A program made the translations under genes and the position numbers. A stretch of 58,846 bases of DNA from Pollutiaquabacter sp046052345 (GTDB lineage Bacteria; Bacteroidota; Bacteroidia; AKYH767-A; 2013-40CM-41-45): positions 1 to 58,846 of the forward strand of contig JBJOMN010000043.1 of NCBI GenBank assembly GCA_046052345.1, in the 5' to 3' direction. The notes under the pieces were generated by a model that saw only the letters and a program-made list of their open reading frames with translations, had not been told where the DNA came from and ran no database searches. Below are positions 17,535 through 25,964 of this stretch, piece after piece. Within the stretch, counting starts at the first letter, position 1, and every line of letters starts with the position of its first letter.

Positions 17535-17542
17535 TATATTTG
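17535..17542 (+). promoter_or_regulatory. -7 promoter box (TATATTTG) of recA
   Basis: Perfect TAnnTTTG, 46 nt before the recA ATG, giving a leader of about 40 nt. Confidence 0.65.
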
Positions 17543-17588
17543 TGCCGTTGATTCGCTGAACATATAACCAATCATAATCATCAAAACC

Positions 17589-18623
17589 ATGGCAACTGCA
17601 GAAGTAAAGGAGAATGTGAAGGAGCGCCTGAAGGCCCTTCAGCTGACGATCGACAAGATCGAGAAGACGTACGGAAAAGGAACAATCATGAAGCTGGGCG
17701 ACGAAGCCGTCGAACAGGTGGAGGCGATTTCAACGGGCTCCATCACTTTGGACAGCGCACTCGGCATAGGTGGTCTTCCGAAAGGCCGTATCGTTGAAAT
17801 CTACGGACCGGAATCCTCCGGAAAAACGACACTGGCTATCCAGACCATCGCTAACGCGCAGCGCAACGGAGGCATTGCGGCCTTCATCGATGCAGAGCAC
17901 GCCTTCGACCGTCTTTATGCCCAGAAGCTGGGTGTCAATCTGGAAGACCTGCTGATCTCTCAGCCCGACAACGGCGAGCAAGCTTTGGAAATCGCCGACA
18001 ACCTCATCCGATCCGGCGCCATCGATATCCTGGTCATCGACTCCGTGGCTGCTTTGACACCCAAGAGTGAGATCGAAGGGGAGATGGGCGACAGCAAGAT
18101 GGGACTGCATGCCCGTCTGATGTCGCAGGCGCTGCGTAAGCTCACCGCGACCATCAGCCGCACGGGCTGTTGCTGCATCTTCATCAACCAGCTGCGCGAG
18201 AAGATCGGCGTGATGTTCGGTAATCCGGAGACCACCACAGGTGGAAACGCACTGAAGTTCTATGCCTCCGTCCGTCTCGATATCCGCCGCATCGGCCAGA
18301 TCAAGGACGGAGAGAACGTAGTCGGTAACCGCACCAAGGTGAAGATCGTCAAGAACAAGCTGGCTCCGCCGTTCCGTACCGCGGAGTTCGACATCCTTTA
18401 CGGGGAGGGAATCTCCAAAGTGGGCGAAATCGTCGACCTCGGTGTGGACAAAGGAATCATCAAGAAGTCCGGTTCTTGGTTCAGTTACGGCGACACCAAG
18501 CTTTCACAGGGCCGTGACGCTGTCAAGCAGCTGCTGTTGGACAACCCCGAACTGGCCGACGAGCTGGAGGGCAAGATCCGTGCGGCCATGACCGATGCTC
18601 CTGTGGAGACAGAAAATGACTGA
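17589..18623 (+). CDS. recA: Recombinase RecA
   Basis: A 344-residue RecA, normal length. It binds single-stranded DNA and catalyses strand exchange and LexA/UmuD-type autoproteolysis. Signatures are the MAW-region KAL..TIDKIEKTYGKG, Walker A GPESSGKT (73-80), the ALKFYASVRLDIRR signature and the C-terminal acidic tail. It is monocistronic: own promoter with dyads upstream and a strong terminator 39 nt after the stop codon. uvrA elsewhere in this window is the other visible DNA-damage gene. Confidence 0.99.
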   Translation: MATAEVKENVKERLKALQLTIDKIEKTYGKGTIMKLGDEAVEQVEAISTGSITLDSALGIGGLPKGRIVEIYGPESSGKTTLAIQTIANAQRNGGIAAFIDAEHAFDRLYAQKLGVNLEDLLISQPDNGEQALEIADNLIRSGAIDILVIDSVAALTPKSEIEGEMGDSKMGLHARLMSQALRKLTATISRTGCCCIFINQLREKIGVMFGNPETTTGGNALKFYASVRLDIRRIGQIKDGENVVGNRTKVKIVKNKLAPPFRTAEFDILYGEGISKVGEIVDLGVDKGIIKKSGSWFSYGDTKLSQGRDAVKQLLLDNPELADELEGKIRAAMTDAPVETEND

Positions 18624-18643
18624 TCGGGTAGAGGATTCATACC

Positions 18644-18662
18644 AGAGAATTCTCTAATTTCG
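18644..18662 (+). promoter_or_regulatory. Palindrome plus possible -7 box for the TPR lipoprotein
   Basis: A perfect 12-bp palindrome (AGAGAATTCTCT, 18644-18655) runs directly into TAATTTCG (18655-18662), a one-mismatch TAnnTTTG box. If used, transcription would start inside the recA terminator stem, so the new mRNA would lack the intact hairpin and carry a leader of about 20 nt. Confidence 0.35.
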
Positions 18663-18689
18663 GGCCGCAGGATCTCCTGCGGCCTTTTT
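18663..18689 (+). terminator. Rho-independent terminator of recA
   Basis: A perfect 10-bp stem (GGCCGCAGGA / TCCTGCGGCC) with a 2-nt centre and five T residues. Its T-run ends 1 nt before the next ATG (18691). Confidence 0.9.
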
Positions 18690-18690
18690 C

Positions 18691-19725
18691 ATGCTACCGT
18701 CACGACTTCCTCTTCATCGAATACTGGTCGTCAGCTTCCTCCTCGGGCTGCTGTTTTCCTGCCGGCCCAACCGGGACGAGAAAGCCACATCCGGAAATGC
18801 GGATTCCACGAATGCTGATCTGCGGATGAAGGCCGTGAACGACCGCATCAAGGCCGACCCCGGAAACGCGCAATTGTATCGTGAACGTGCCGACCTGTTC
18901 GATCGTCGTGGAGTGTTGTCGGCTGCCGTAGCTGACATGCAGAAGGCCATCCTGCTGGATTCCGTGAATCCTCCCTTTTATCTGGCGCTCGCCGATTATG
19001 CGTTCCGCGGATTACAGATCCAGGTATCGGTAGATGCATTCAGGAAATGTCTTTCCCTGGATCCGGCTAACAAGGAGGCCTGTCTGAAGTTCGCAGAGCT
19101 GAACCTGTATCTGAAAGCCTATCCGGACGCGCTGAAATATGCCAATGATGTCCTGAAACTCGACGACCGTATGCCGAAACCCTATTTCATCAAGGGATTC
19201 GTCTACAAGGAGATGAAGGATACAGCACGCGCCATCTCCAGCTTCCAGACGGTGGTGGAACTGGATCCGGAGCAGTACGACGCCTACATCCAGCTCGGAA
19301 ATATTTTTTCGAAACGCGGAAATCCGTTGGCTCTGCAGTATTACGGCAACGCTCTTCGGTTGCGTCCTCGCAGTACCGAAGCGTTATACAACAGGGGTTT
19401 GTTCCTGCAGAGCGCCGGAAAGTGGGAGCAGGCGGAGGCCGACTACGGTGTGTTGCTTAAACTCGACCCTGCCTATGCGGATGCCCATTTCAACCTCGGC
19501 TACATCGACCTCGTCCTTCGGGGCGATGCCGAAGCATCCATCCCTCATTTCACGGATGCGGTCCGTTGCAGCCCCGATTACGTCGAGGCCTATTACAACC
19601 GGGGAATGGCCTACAAGATCAAAGGCGACCGTGAATCGGCCAAGAAGGATTTCCTGAAGGCACTTTCTGTCTATCCCGCCTATAAACTGGCGCAGGAGCG
19701 GCTGAAGGAGATGGGAGTTGAGTGA
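18691..19725 (+). CDS. TPR-repeat lipoprotein
   Basis: A 344-residue lipoprotein with signal sequence ending LLFSC (Cys24) and about seven tetratricopeptide repeats covering residues 50-340 (for example ALKYANDVLKLDDRMPKPYF and AYYNRGMAYKIKGDRESAKK). TPR arrays act as protein-protein scaffolds; Bacteroidota carry many such outer-membrane or periplasmic lipoproteins. The ATG at 18691 is the only usable start before the lipobox and follows the recA terminator by 1 nt, leaving no room for a normal ribosome-binding site. Partner and role are not known. Confidence 0.88.
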   Translation: MLPSRLPLHRILVVSFLLGLLFSCRPNRDEKATSGNADSTNADLRMKAVNDRIKADPGNAQLYRERADLFDRRGVLSAAVADMQKAILLDSVNPPFYLALADYAFRGLQIQVSVDAFRKCLSLDPANKEACLKFAELNLYLKAYPDALKYANDVLKLDDRMPKPYFIKGFVYKEMKDTARAISSFQTVVELDPEQYDAYIQLGNIFSKRGNPLALQYYGNALRLRPRSTEALYNRGLFLQSAGKWEQAEADYGVLLKLDPAYADAHFNLGYIDLVLRGDAEASIPHFTDAVRCSPDYVEAYYNRGMAYKIKGDRESAKKDFLKALSVYPAYKLAQERLKEMGVE

Positions 19726-19853
19726 CCTTTGAAAGTGACGGGTTGCGGGTTCCAGGTTGTCTGCCAACGTGAGAAATTCCTCATTCTTCATTCCTCCGCG
19801 AAGTAATCCCGCCGGGCAGGTTCATGCTGAATCGCACTTCGGTAAGGAGAAAT
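19726..19853. other. Non-coding convergent gap with low-complexity text
   Basis: Between the TPR gene and rplT there is no ORF. The stretch contains GGGTTGCGGGTTCC and a TTCCTCATTCTTCATTCC run, of the kind seen in dispersed intergenic repeats of Bacteroidota. No copy occurs elsewhere in this window as far as I could see. Confidence 0.35.
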
Positions 19854-19878
19854 AAAAAAGCCCCGGGATTCCGGAGCT
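19854..19878 (-). terminator. Terminator of the thrS-infC-rpmI-rplT operon
   Basis: On the minus strand, AGCTCCGG-aatc-CCGGGGCT forms an 8-bp stem (one G-U pair) followed by six T residues, 25 nt after the rplT stop. Confidence 0.85.
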
Positions 19879-19903
19879 TTTCAATGATTCGTTATTTCGA
19901 TGC

Positions 19904-20248
19904 TTACTTGACCTGGTCGATCACCGCTTTGAAAGCGGAGGGATGGTTCATGGCAAGGTCGGCAAGGGTCTTACGGTTCAACTCGAGGCCCTTGGCGTGG
20001 ATCTTACCCATGAGTTCGGAATAGCTCATTCCGTGCTCGCGGGCACCTGCGTTGATACGCTGGATCCAAAGTGCGCGGAAGTCGCGCTTCTTGGCACGAC
20101 GGTCGCGGTAAGCGTACTGGAGTCCTTTTTCGACCGTGTTCTTGGCGACGGTCCAAACATTTCCTCTCGCACCGAAGTACCCTTTGGCGAGTTGCAAGAC
20201 CTTTTTACGGCGGGCCTTGGAAGCGACGTGATTGACTGAACGTGGCAT
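19904..20248 (-). CDS. rplT: 50S ribosomal protein L20
   Basis: A 114-residue L20, with the highly basic N-terminus MPRSVNHVASKARRKKVLQLAKGYFGARGN and the conserved YRDRRAKKRDFRALWIQRINAGARE block. L20 nucleates 23S rRNA assembly and in other bacteria represses its own operon. Last gene of the classic infC-rpmI-rplT order, 91 bp downstream of rpmI; that gap could house a leader structure. Confidence 0.99.
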   Translation of the reverse strand: MPRSVNHVASKARRKKVLQLAKGYFGARGNVWTVAKNTVEKGLQYAYRDRRAKKRDFRALWIQRINAGAREHGMSYSELMGKIHAKGLELNRKTLADLAMNHPSAFKAVIDQVK

Positions 20249-20339
20249 TGTTTTTCGGTTTTTTGACTGGAGCGTCCCGCTGACGGGATCTTTAAGCTCT
20301 TTGTCCGGTTAATGATTCGGTTACTCAGGTGATGTCGGG

Positions 20340-20537
20340 TCAGCCCATGACGAGCATGTCCTTTACACGGCCCATATCGGCGGAAGAGACGAGGCCTGCG
20401 TGCGTGAGGTTACGCTTACGCTTGGTCTCCTTCTTCGTCAGGATATGACTCTTGTAGGCATGCTTGCGCTTGACTTTCCCGGTGCCGGTCACCTTGAAGC
20501 GCTTCTTCGCGCTGGAATGGGTTTTTGTTTTCGGCAT
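20340..20537 (-). CDS. rpmI: 50S ribosomal protein L35
   Basis: A 65-residue L35, with MPKTKTHSSAKKRFKVTGTGKVKR at the N-terminus and KSHILTKKETKRKRNL in the middle. Small, very basic ribosomal protein lying between infC (37 bp upstream) and rplT, as in most bacteria. Confidence 0.98.
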   Translation of the reverse strand: MPKTKTHSSAKKRFKVTGTGKVKRKHAYKSHILTKKETKRKRNLTHAGLVSSADMGRVKDMLVMG

Positions 20538-20574
20538 TGCGGTTGATTTTACTGGTTAACGGAGATGGATGAAT

Positions 20575-21180
20575 TCAGGATTTCTTCTTGTTGGCAGCAG
20601 GAGCGAGGTGCAGGAACATGCGGTTGCCTTCCAGCTTTGGCATCAGTTCCACCTTGCCATATTCTTCCAGCGCCTGAGCGAACTTCAGAAGGATCACTTC
20701 GCCTCGCTCACGGTAGGCGATGGCCCTTCCCCGGAAATGCACGTACGCCTTGACCTTGTGTCCTTCCTGAAGGAAGTTCATGGCATGCTTCACCTTGAAG
20801 TTGAAGTCATGCTCATCAGTATTGGGGCCGAAACGGATTTCCTTGACCAGCTGCTTGGTCTGCTTGGATTTGAGTTCTTTCTCTTTCTTCTTTTTGTCGT
20901 ACAGGAACTTCTGGTATTCCACTACACGACATACCGGCGGTTCTGCATTCGGCACCACCTCGACGAGATCCAGACCCAGGTCCTGCGCGATACGCAATGC
21001 TTCCTCGCGGGAGTAGATGTTCTGGACGACATTGTCTCCGACCAGACGCACCTGCGTGGCACGAATCAGTTCATTGATCTTGTGTTCCGGTTCCTTCTTG
21101 ATAGGACCGCGTCCGCGGAAGAAGGGGCGGCCGGAAGGTGGCCTACTGCCCGAAGGGGGCCTGTTAAAAGAAGTTGCGAT
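20575..21180 (-). CDS. infC: Translation initiation factor IF-3, probable ATC start
   Basis: IF-3 binds the 30S subunit and proofreads start codons and initiator tRNA. The N-domain (INELIRATQVRLVGDNV) and C-domain (IRFGPNTDEHDFNFKVKHAMNFL) are both present. The conserved N-domain extends upstream of the first GTG (21051) for 43 codons without any ATG, GTG or TTG, and the frame closes with TAA 21 nt before an ATC at 21180. That ATC, 22 nt after the thrS stop, gives 201 residues beginning (M)ATSFNRPPSGS. Non-AUG AUU/AUC starts underlie IF-3 autoregulation in other bacteria, so this start is credible. The Pro/Gly/Ser/Arg-rich first 25 residues look disordered. Confidence 0.93.
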   Translation of the reverse strand: MATSFNRPPSGSRPPSGRPFFRGRGPIKKEPEHKINELIRATQVRLVGDNVVQNIYSREEALRIAQDLGLDLVEVVPNAEPPVCRVVEYQKFLYDKKKKEKELKSKQTKQLVKEIRFGPNTDEHDFNFKVKHAMNFLQEGHKVKAYVHFRGRAIAYRERGEVILLKFAQALEEYGKVELMPKLEGNRMFLHLAPAANKKKS

Positions 21181-21202
21181 AGTTAAGTTGTTTTTTGGTT
21201 AA

Positions 21203-23152
21203 TCAATCATTTACATGCAATAACTCATCAATCTCATTTTGAATGAGTTTGATGAATTCGTTGACACCTTTACTTCCTTGGTCGCCGGCACCGTGTTTCC
21301 GGATGGAAACCTGGTTATCAGCGGCCTCTTTCTCCCCGACGATCAGCATGTACGGAACCTTCTGGATTTCAGCGTCCCGTATTTTCCGACCGATTTTTTC
21401 ATCCCGGTCGTCAACGTGGCCGCGAATATCGGAATTTCTAAGCAATTCTAAAACTTTTTTGGCGTAATCGAGGTATTTGTCCGAAATCGGAAGGATGGAT
21501 ACCTGTCTGGGAGCCAGCCATATAGGGAAGTTTCCGGCATAATGCTCAATCAGGAAGCCGATGAACCGCTCATGCGTACCCAAAGGCGCACGGTGGATGC
21601 AAATAGGGGTTTCGAATTGATTCTGGGCGTTCCGGTAGGTAAGGCCGAATCTGGCAGGTACCGCGAAATCCACCTGATTCGTGGCCAGCGTGAATTCACG
21701 GCCGATGGCACTCCATACCTGGACGTCGATCTTCGGACCGTAAAACGCTCCCTCGTCCGGAACCTCGATATACGGGATCTTGGAGTCGATAAGGACCTGT
21801 CGGACCATGTCCTCGGTCTGTTTCCAAAGCTCCGGGTTATCCACGTATTTGATGCCGAGTTTCTTCGGTTCGTGCGTACTGAAACGCATGACGTATTTGT
21901 CGATGCCGAAGATCTTGAAGTACTTCAGGTACATTTCGTTCACCGCACGGAACTCCTGGGCAAACTGTTCCCGCGTGCAATAGATGTGCGCATCGTTCAT
22001 CTGGAGGGAACGCACTCGCATCAGACCGAAAAGCTCGCCCGACTGCTCGTAGCGGTAACAGGTGCCATACTCGGCCAGACGGATCGGAAGATCCTTGTAG
22101 GAAGGATTGAGCTCCTTGAAGATCTTGTGATGATGCGGGCAGTTCATCGCCTTCAGGAAATACTTTTCGCCTTCCATCACCATCGGCGGGAACATGCTGT
22201 CCTGGTAATAGGGCAGGTGGCCGCTGGTGAGGTACATGGATTCCTTGGCGATGTGCGGTGTGCGTACACGGTGGTACCCTGCTTTCTGTTCCGTGCGTTT
22301 GGCGAGTGATTCCAGCTCTTCGATCAGTACGCCGCCGTTCGGTAACCAGAGCGGAAGACCGGGGCCGACGTCGTCGTCGAACGTGAAGATCTCCATCTCC
22401 TTGCCGATCTTTCGGTGGTCGCGCTTCTTTGCCTCCTCCAGCATCTGCAGGTATTCTTCCAGCTGACTTTTCTTCGGGAATGTGATTCCGTAGACACGCG
22501 TGAGCTGCTTGTTCTTTTCGTCACCGCGCCAGTAGGCGCCCGAGATGTTGGTCAGCTTTACCGCCTTGATGAAACCGGTATCCGGTATATGCGGTCCGCG
22601 GCAGAGGTCGGTGAAATTCCCCTGTTCGTAGAACGTGATGCGGCCGTCTTCAAGGTCCTTCAGCAGGTCCAGCTTGTACGGGTCGTTCTTTTCGGTGAAA
22701 TACTTTACGGCTTCTTCTTTGGAGACTTCCTTCCGGACATATTTGTTGCCCTGTTTAGCCAGTTCCAGCATCTTGTCCTCGATCTTCTTGAAGTCGTCCG
22801 AGGAAAGGGTATGCTCGCCAAGGTCTATGTCGTAGTAGAAGCCGTTGTCGACAGGAGGACCGATTCCGAATTTCACCCCCGGATAGAAAACTTCCAGCGC
22901 CTCTGCCATGAGATGGGCGGAGGAGTGCCACATGGTTGATTTGCCGTCACGGTCATCCCAAGTAAGCAATTGCAGCGTAACATCCGAGGTGATGGGGCGG
23001 GTGGCGTCCCAGGTCTCACCGTTCACCTTGGCGGCAAGGACGTTACGGGCAAGGCCTTCGGAAATGCTCTTGGCGATCTCCAGCGCAGTAGTGCCGGAGG
23101 GGTATTCGCGGACTTTCTGGTCCGGGAAAGTGACGTGGATGTTCGTGGACAT
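21203..23152 (-). CDS. thrS: Threonine-tRNA ligase
   Basis: A 649-residue class II synthetase charging tRNA-Thr. Domains in order: TGS (1-62), the second additional editing domain with HSSAHLMAEAL and the HxxxH/Cys editing centre, the catalytic core with zinc-binding MNCPHHHKIF and motif 2 RLAEYGTCYRYE, and the C-terminal anticodon-binding domain (APRQVSILPISDKY, GHVDDRDEKIGRKIRDAE). Length is complete. It heads the operon thrS-infC-rpmI-rplT, an order shared with many bacteria. Confidence 0.99.
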   Translation of the reverse strand: MSTNIHVTFPDQKVREYPSGTTALEIAKSISEGLARNVLAAKVNGETWDATRPITSDVTLQLLTWDDRDGKSTMWHSSAHLMAEALEVFYPGVKFGIGPPVDNGFYYDIDLGEHTLSSDDFKKIEDKMLELAKQGNKYVRKEVSKEEAVKYFTEKNDPYKLDLLKDLEDGRITFYEQGNFTDLCRGPHIPDTGFIKAVKLTNISGAYWRGDEKNKQLTRVYGITFPKKSQLEEYLQMLEEAKKRDHRKIGKEMEIFTFDDDVGPGLPLWLPNGGVLIEELESLAKRTEQKAGYHRVRTPHIAKESMYLTSGHLPYYQDSMFPPMVMEGEKYFLKAMNCPHHHKIFKELNPSYKDLPIRLAEYGTCYRYEQSGELFGLMRVRSLQMNDAHIYCTREQFAQEFRAVNEMYLKYFKIFGIDKYVMRFSTHEPKKLGIKYVDNPELWKQTEDMVRQVLIDSKIPYIEVPDEGAFYGPKIDVQVWSAIGREFTLATNQVDFAVPARFGLTYRNAQNQFETPICIHRAPLGTHERFIGFLIEHYAGNFPIWLAPRQVSILPISDKYLDYAKKVLELLRNSDIRGHVDDRDEKIGRKIRDAEIQKVPYMLIVGEKEAADNQVSIRKHGAGDQGSKGVNEFIKLIQNEIDELLHVND

Positions 23153-23182
23153 GTTCTTCCGTATTCTTCGGTATTACCGGGA

Positions 23183-23190
23183 CAAATGAA
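23183..23190 (-). promoter_or_regulatory. Possible -7 box (TTCATTTG) for the thrS operon
   Basis: Minus-strand TTCATTTG is one mismatch from TAnnTTTG, 30 nt before the thrS ATG. No clear -33 element was found. Confidence 0.35.
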
Positions 23191-23247
23191 CCCTAAAAAT
23201 ACGGATTTCCGCGGCATCAGCTCGGCTTTTATCCACCTGTGCGCATT

Positions 23248-23278
23248 AAAAAAGCACGGCGGTTATACCGGCCGTGCT
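23248..23278 (-). terminator. Terminator after the 675-residue T9SS protein
   Basis: On the minus strand AGCACGGC and GCCGTGCT form an 8-bp stem with an inner GGT/ACC extension, followed by a T-run. It insulates this gene from the thrS operon. Confidence 0.88.
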
Positions 23279-23303
23279 TCAGTTCCCTGGCATCAGAAGG
23301 GTT

Positions 23304-25331
23304 TCACAGTTTGACCACGCGGGAAATCATCATGGACCCTTCCTCCGTTTCGAAAACGACGACATAGACTCCGCTCCTGAGTCCGCGGTCGTCATAGGAG
23401 ATTACCTGCGAACCTGCATTTAGCCGGAACACCCTTTCATCCGCCAGTCGGCCGGTGCTGTCGAAGAGTTTCAGTTTTCCGAATGACTGCACCACGGACT
23501 CCGCCTCGAATCTGAAGCCGTCCGAAAAGAGGGAGTTGTGGATATTCAGTCTTCCGGAAGTTCCGCCGCTGCCGTCGAACATCAGGTTGATGGTACGGTA
23601 CGTTTCCTTATGTCCGTCGAAATCCACCTGCGACAACCTGTAATAGTTCATTCCGCGGGAAGGTTCCCGGTCTTTCAGATAGTAGAAATTGATCGAGTTG
23701 CTGTTGCCCGCTCCCGGTTGCATGCCCAGGTGCGTCCACGATTCGCTGTCTGTCGACCGTTCAACAAAGAAATAATCGCTGTTGGTTTCGGAAGCGGTGG
23801 ACCATTTGAGCATCACTCCCTCGTTCGTCTTTTGTCCTGAAAAACTCAGCAGCCGGACGGGCAACGTGGTGCTGCCGCTGATACGCAGCACCTTCGTGAT
23901 GATATTCATCCTGCCGCAGGAATCCGTGACACGGATACTTACAATATCGAAGGTGTCGGTCGTGAAGCCGGTCGGACTGGTGTAAACGGTATTGGCGGCG
24001 GATGCATTGGTGAAGGTTCCGCCCATACTGCTGGTCCATTGATAGGTGTATCCGGGTGAACCGTTGGTTACTGTGACGGAAACCGGGGCTATTCCGCCGG
24101 GGCTCATATTATCAGGGGGCATCTGAGCGTTGATCTGCAACTCTTTTTCGATTCCCGCTTTCAGCAAGAAATTGTGGAACGCACGCTGTGCCGCAATCTG
24201 GTCGGTAGCGGTCCCGGAAACCAAAGTGTGACCGCCGATATAAAGGGCATGACCGTTATTCTCGTTGCCATAGGCAGGTCCGTAAACCAATACAGTTCCC
24301 TGTCGCGGCGCGATTCCGTCTCCGGTACTTACGCCGACACGGGTGGTTGCGCGCCATCCTCCTGTAGATAACGGAATATAGTACTGTTCCGATCCCCCTG
24401 AACTGACACTGTGCATCGTCCCCATGAATTGCATGACCGGGTCGGCAGGGTAGTTATAGGTATAAGGCGTATTTGCACCTGAGGAATGCGTCTCGGGGGC
24501 GTATTCACAGCCGTTGGACTTCCAGCATTTGAGTCCGTTAGTGGACAGGAAATTGAGCTGATTGGTTATAGGGTTTCCGGTGACCGAATTCTCCATCATG
24601 CTCACGGAATGGCACTGGGCATAGATATATCCTTTCTGTTGTGTCACGAAGTTATACAACGGAGAATGGGTGGCCCAGACCGGATCACCGTGAGGATTCG
24701 CCCACACATCGAAACAAGAAGTAAGCGTGGCAGGAGCGCCTATGGAATAGGCAGAGGAGGGGATGCCCGCATTCTGGAAATAACTGATGATCACATTCTG
24801 CAGGCCCGACAGAGAGTCGATCATGACTCTGGGGTAGGAGGTGATCATCTCATACATCGGGGCTGTGAAGGAGGTCACGGCATATCTGCCTAAGACCCCT
24901 TGCAACTGCCACATTACGATCTTGTTGGCGACAACAGGGGTGATGTACTCCGCCGGTATGACAAAGGTTCCTCCTTTGTAAACGTAATTCTCGTGCGTGA
25001 AATCGATGCCATCTTTGAGTTTTGAAGGATTGATCACCCACGCGACCGGTACGCCGGAGTTGACTACCAAATCATACACCAATCCATACGGTTTAAGTCC
25101 TTTCCCGATGTCCTGAGGCGTCCATCCCATGTTGATGATGAAAGAGCCTCCCTGGAAAACAGTGGAAGTAGCGGACTGTGCGCTAGAATTTTCCGGCCTG
25201 GAAAGATGGGTTAGCGACAAATACAGCGAAAGCACTATCAAAAATGCCGCTCCCGACAGAGCGACCCATTTTAACTGCTTCAGCAGATGACGTTGCCGTA
25301 ATTTTCCCGAGAGGGTAGGTTTTTTCACCAT
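23304..25331 (-). CDS. Large secreted protein of unknown function with T9SS type A sorting domain
   Basis: 675 residues. A long basic N-region precedes a hydrophobic helix (about 22-44), a signal peptide or signal anchor. Residues about 55-400 form a domain I cannot place in a named family: it contains YDLVVNSGVPVAWVINPSK, GGTFVIPAEYITPVVANK, a Cys-rich part (CHSVSMMENSV, CWKSNGCEYAPETHS) and GHALYIGGHTLV, then a QRAFHNFLL helix. An Ig/PKD-like segment (about 405-475) and the linker PVRLLSFSGQKTNEGV precede a fibronectin-like region and a C-terminal T9SS sorting domain (about 595-675). Export to the cell surface is well supported; the enzymatic or binding role is not known. It is transcribed alone, with a terminator downstream. 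Confidence 0.85.
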   Translation of the reverse strand: MVKKPTLSGKLRQRHLLKQLKWVALSGAAFLIVLSLYLSLTHLSRPENSSAQSATSTVFQGGSFIINMGWTPQDIGKGLKPYGLVYDLVVNSGVPVAWVINPSKLKDGIDFTHENYVYKGGTFVIPAEYITPVVANKIVMWQLQGVLGRYAVTSFTAPMYEMITSYPRVMIDSLSGLQNVIISYFQNAGIPSSAYSIGAPATLTSCFDVWANPHGDPVWATHSPLYNFVTQQKGYIYAQCHSVSMMENSVTGNPITNQLNFLSTNGLKCWKSNGCEYAPETHSSGANTPYTYNYPADPVMQFMGTMHSVSSGGSEQYYIPLSTGGWRATTRVGVSTGDGIAPRQGTVLVYGPAYGNENNGHALYIGGHTLVSGTATDQIAAQRAFHNFLLKAGIEKELQINAQMPPDNMSPGGIAPVSVTVTNGSPGYTYQWTSSMGGTFTNASAANTVYTSPTGFTTDTFDIVSIRVTDSCGRMNIITKVLRISGSTTLPVRLLSFSGQKTNEGVMLKWSTASETNSDYFFVERSTDSESWTHLGMQPGAGNSNSINFYYLKDREPSRGMNYYRLSQVDFDGHKETYRTINLMFDGSGGTSGRLNIHNSLFSDGFRFEAESVVQSFGKLKLFDSTGRLADERVFRLNAGSQVISYDDRGLRSGVYVVVFETEEGSMMISRVVKL

Positions 25332-25511
25332 GGGTATAAATAGTTATAAGGCGGGTATCCGCATTCATGACGTATGATACACCCTTTGTGAATGTCCCAT
25401 GGCATAAAAAAGCAGGGAACCTTACAATTACCTATCGCAAATGGCTTTACCAGAAATGGCCTTAAAAGGGCCGGAACAGCCTCGAAAAACTATAAAAGGA
25501 TAAAAAACTGA

Positions 25512-25958
25512 CTATTTGTCCAGGATTCTTCCAATATCCGGCAGGAAATAGTTGCCGCTCTTTAAAATCTTTCCGTCTTCCCTGAAAATCGGCTGACCGT
25601 TGTCGTCCAGCTTGCTCATATTGCTGCGATGGATCTCATCGAAAACCTCTTCGATTTTGTGCTGAAGTCCGTGTGCGATGATTGTTCCGAAAAGGATATA
25701 CAGCTTGTCGCCTAAAGCATCTGCAATCTGTACAAGATCCTTGTTGCGACAAGCCTCCAGATATTCGTCGTTCTCCTCCTGCATGAGCCGGTGACGGAGC
25801 TCGTAGATCCGCTCTTCGAGCTCGGCGACCGGTGTTTCGTGGTACTGCAGCTGGAAGATCCTGTGGAATTCCTTCACCTTGTCGATCTTGTGGACGAGCG
25901 GCATGACAGGTTGCATTTCAAAATAGGTTTCAGTGGATTCGTTGTCTACGGTTTGCAT
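25512..25958 (-). CDS. MazG/HisE-like all-alpha NTP pyrophosphohydrolase
   Basis: A 148-residue protein of the all-alpha NTP-pyrophosphatase superfamily. The metal-binding signature is recognisable as E61-E62-x2-E65 (EENDEYLEA) followed by IADALGDKLYILFG (D80, D84). These enzymes split nucleoside triphosphates to monophosphate and pyrophosphate, or the phosphoribosyl-ATP equivalent. The C-terminal third (FDEIHRSNMSKLDDNGQP, FREDGKILKS) matches a variant common in phages and Bacteroidota. It follows the carboxylase gene by 6 bp and is presumably co-transcribed. Natural substrate unknown. Confidence 0.82.
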   Translation of the reverse strand: MQTVDNESTETYFEMQPVMPLVHKIDKVKEFHRIFQLQYHETPVAELEERIYELRHRLMQEENDEYLEACRNKDLVQIADALGDKLYILFGTIIAHGLQHKIEEVFDEIHRSNMSKLDDNGQPIFREDGKILKSGNYFLPDIGRILDK

Positions 25959-25964
25959 GGCTGG

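Noticed and set aside
20249..20339. Possible L20 autoregulatory leader between rpmI and rplT
   Set aside because: The gap is short and I could not identify the pseudoknot or a 23S rRNA mimic by eye.
25440..25511. Weak hairpin GGCCTTAAAAGGGCC after the MazG-like gene
   Set aside because: Stem of only 4-5 bp with no clear T-run after it; not convincing as a terminator.
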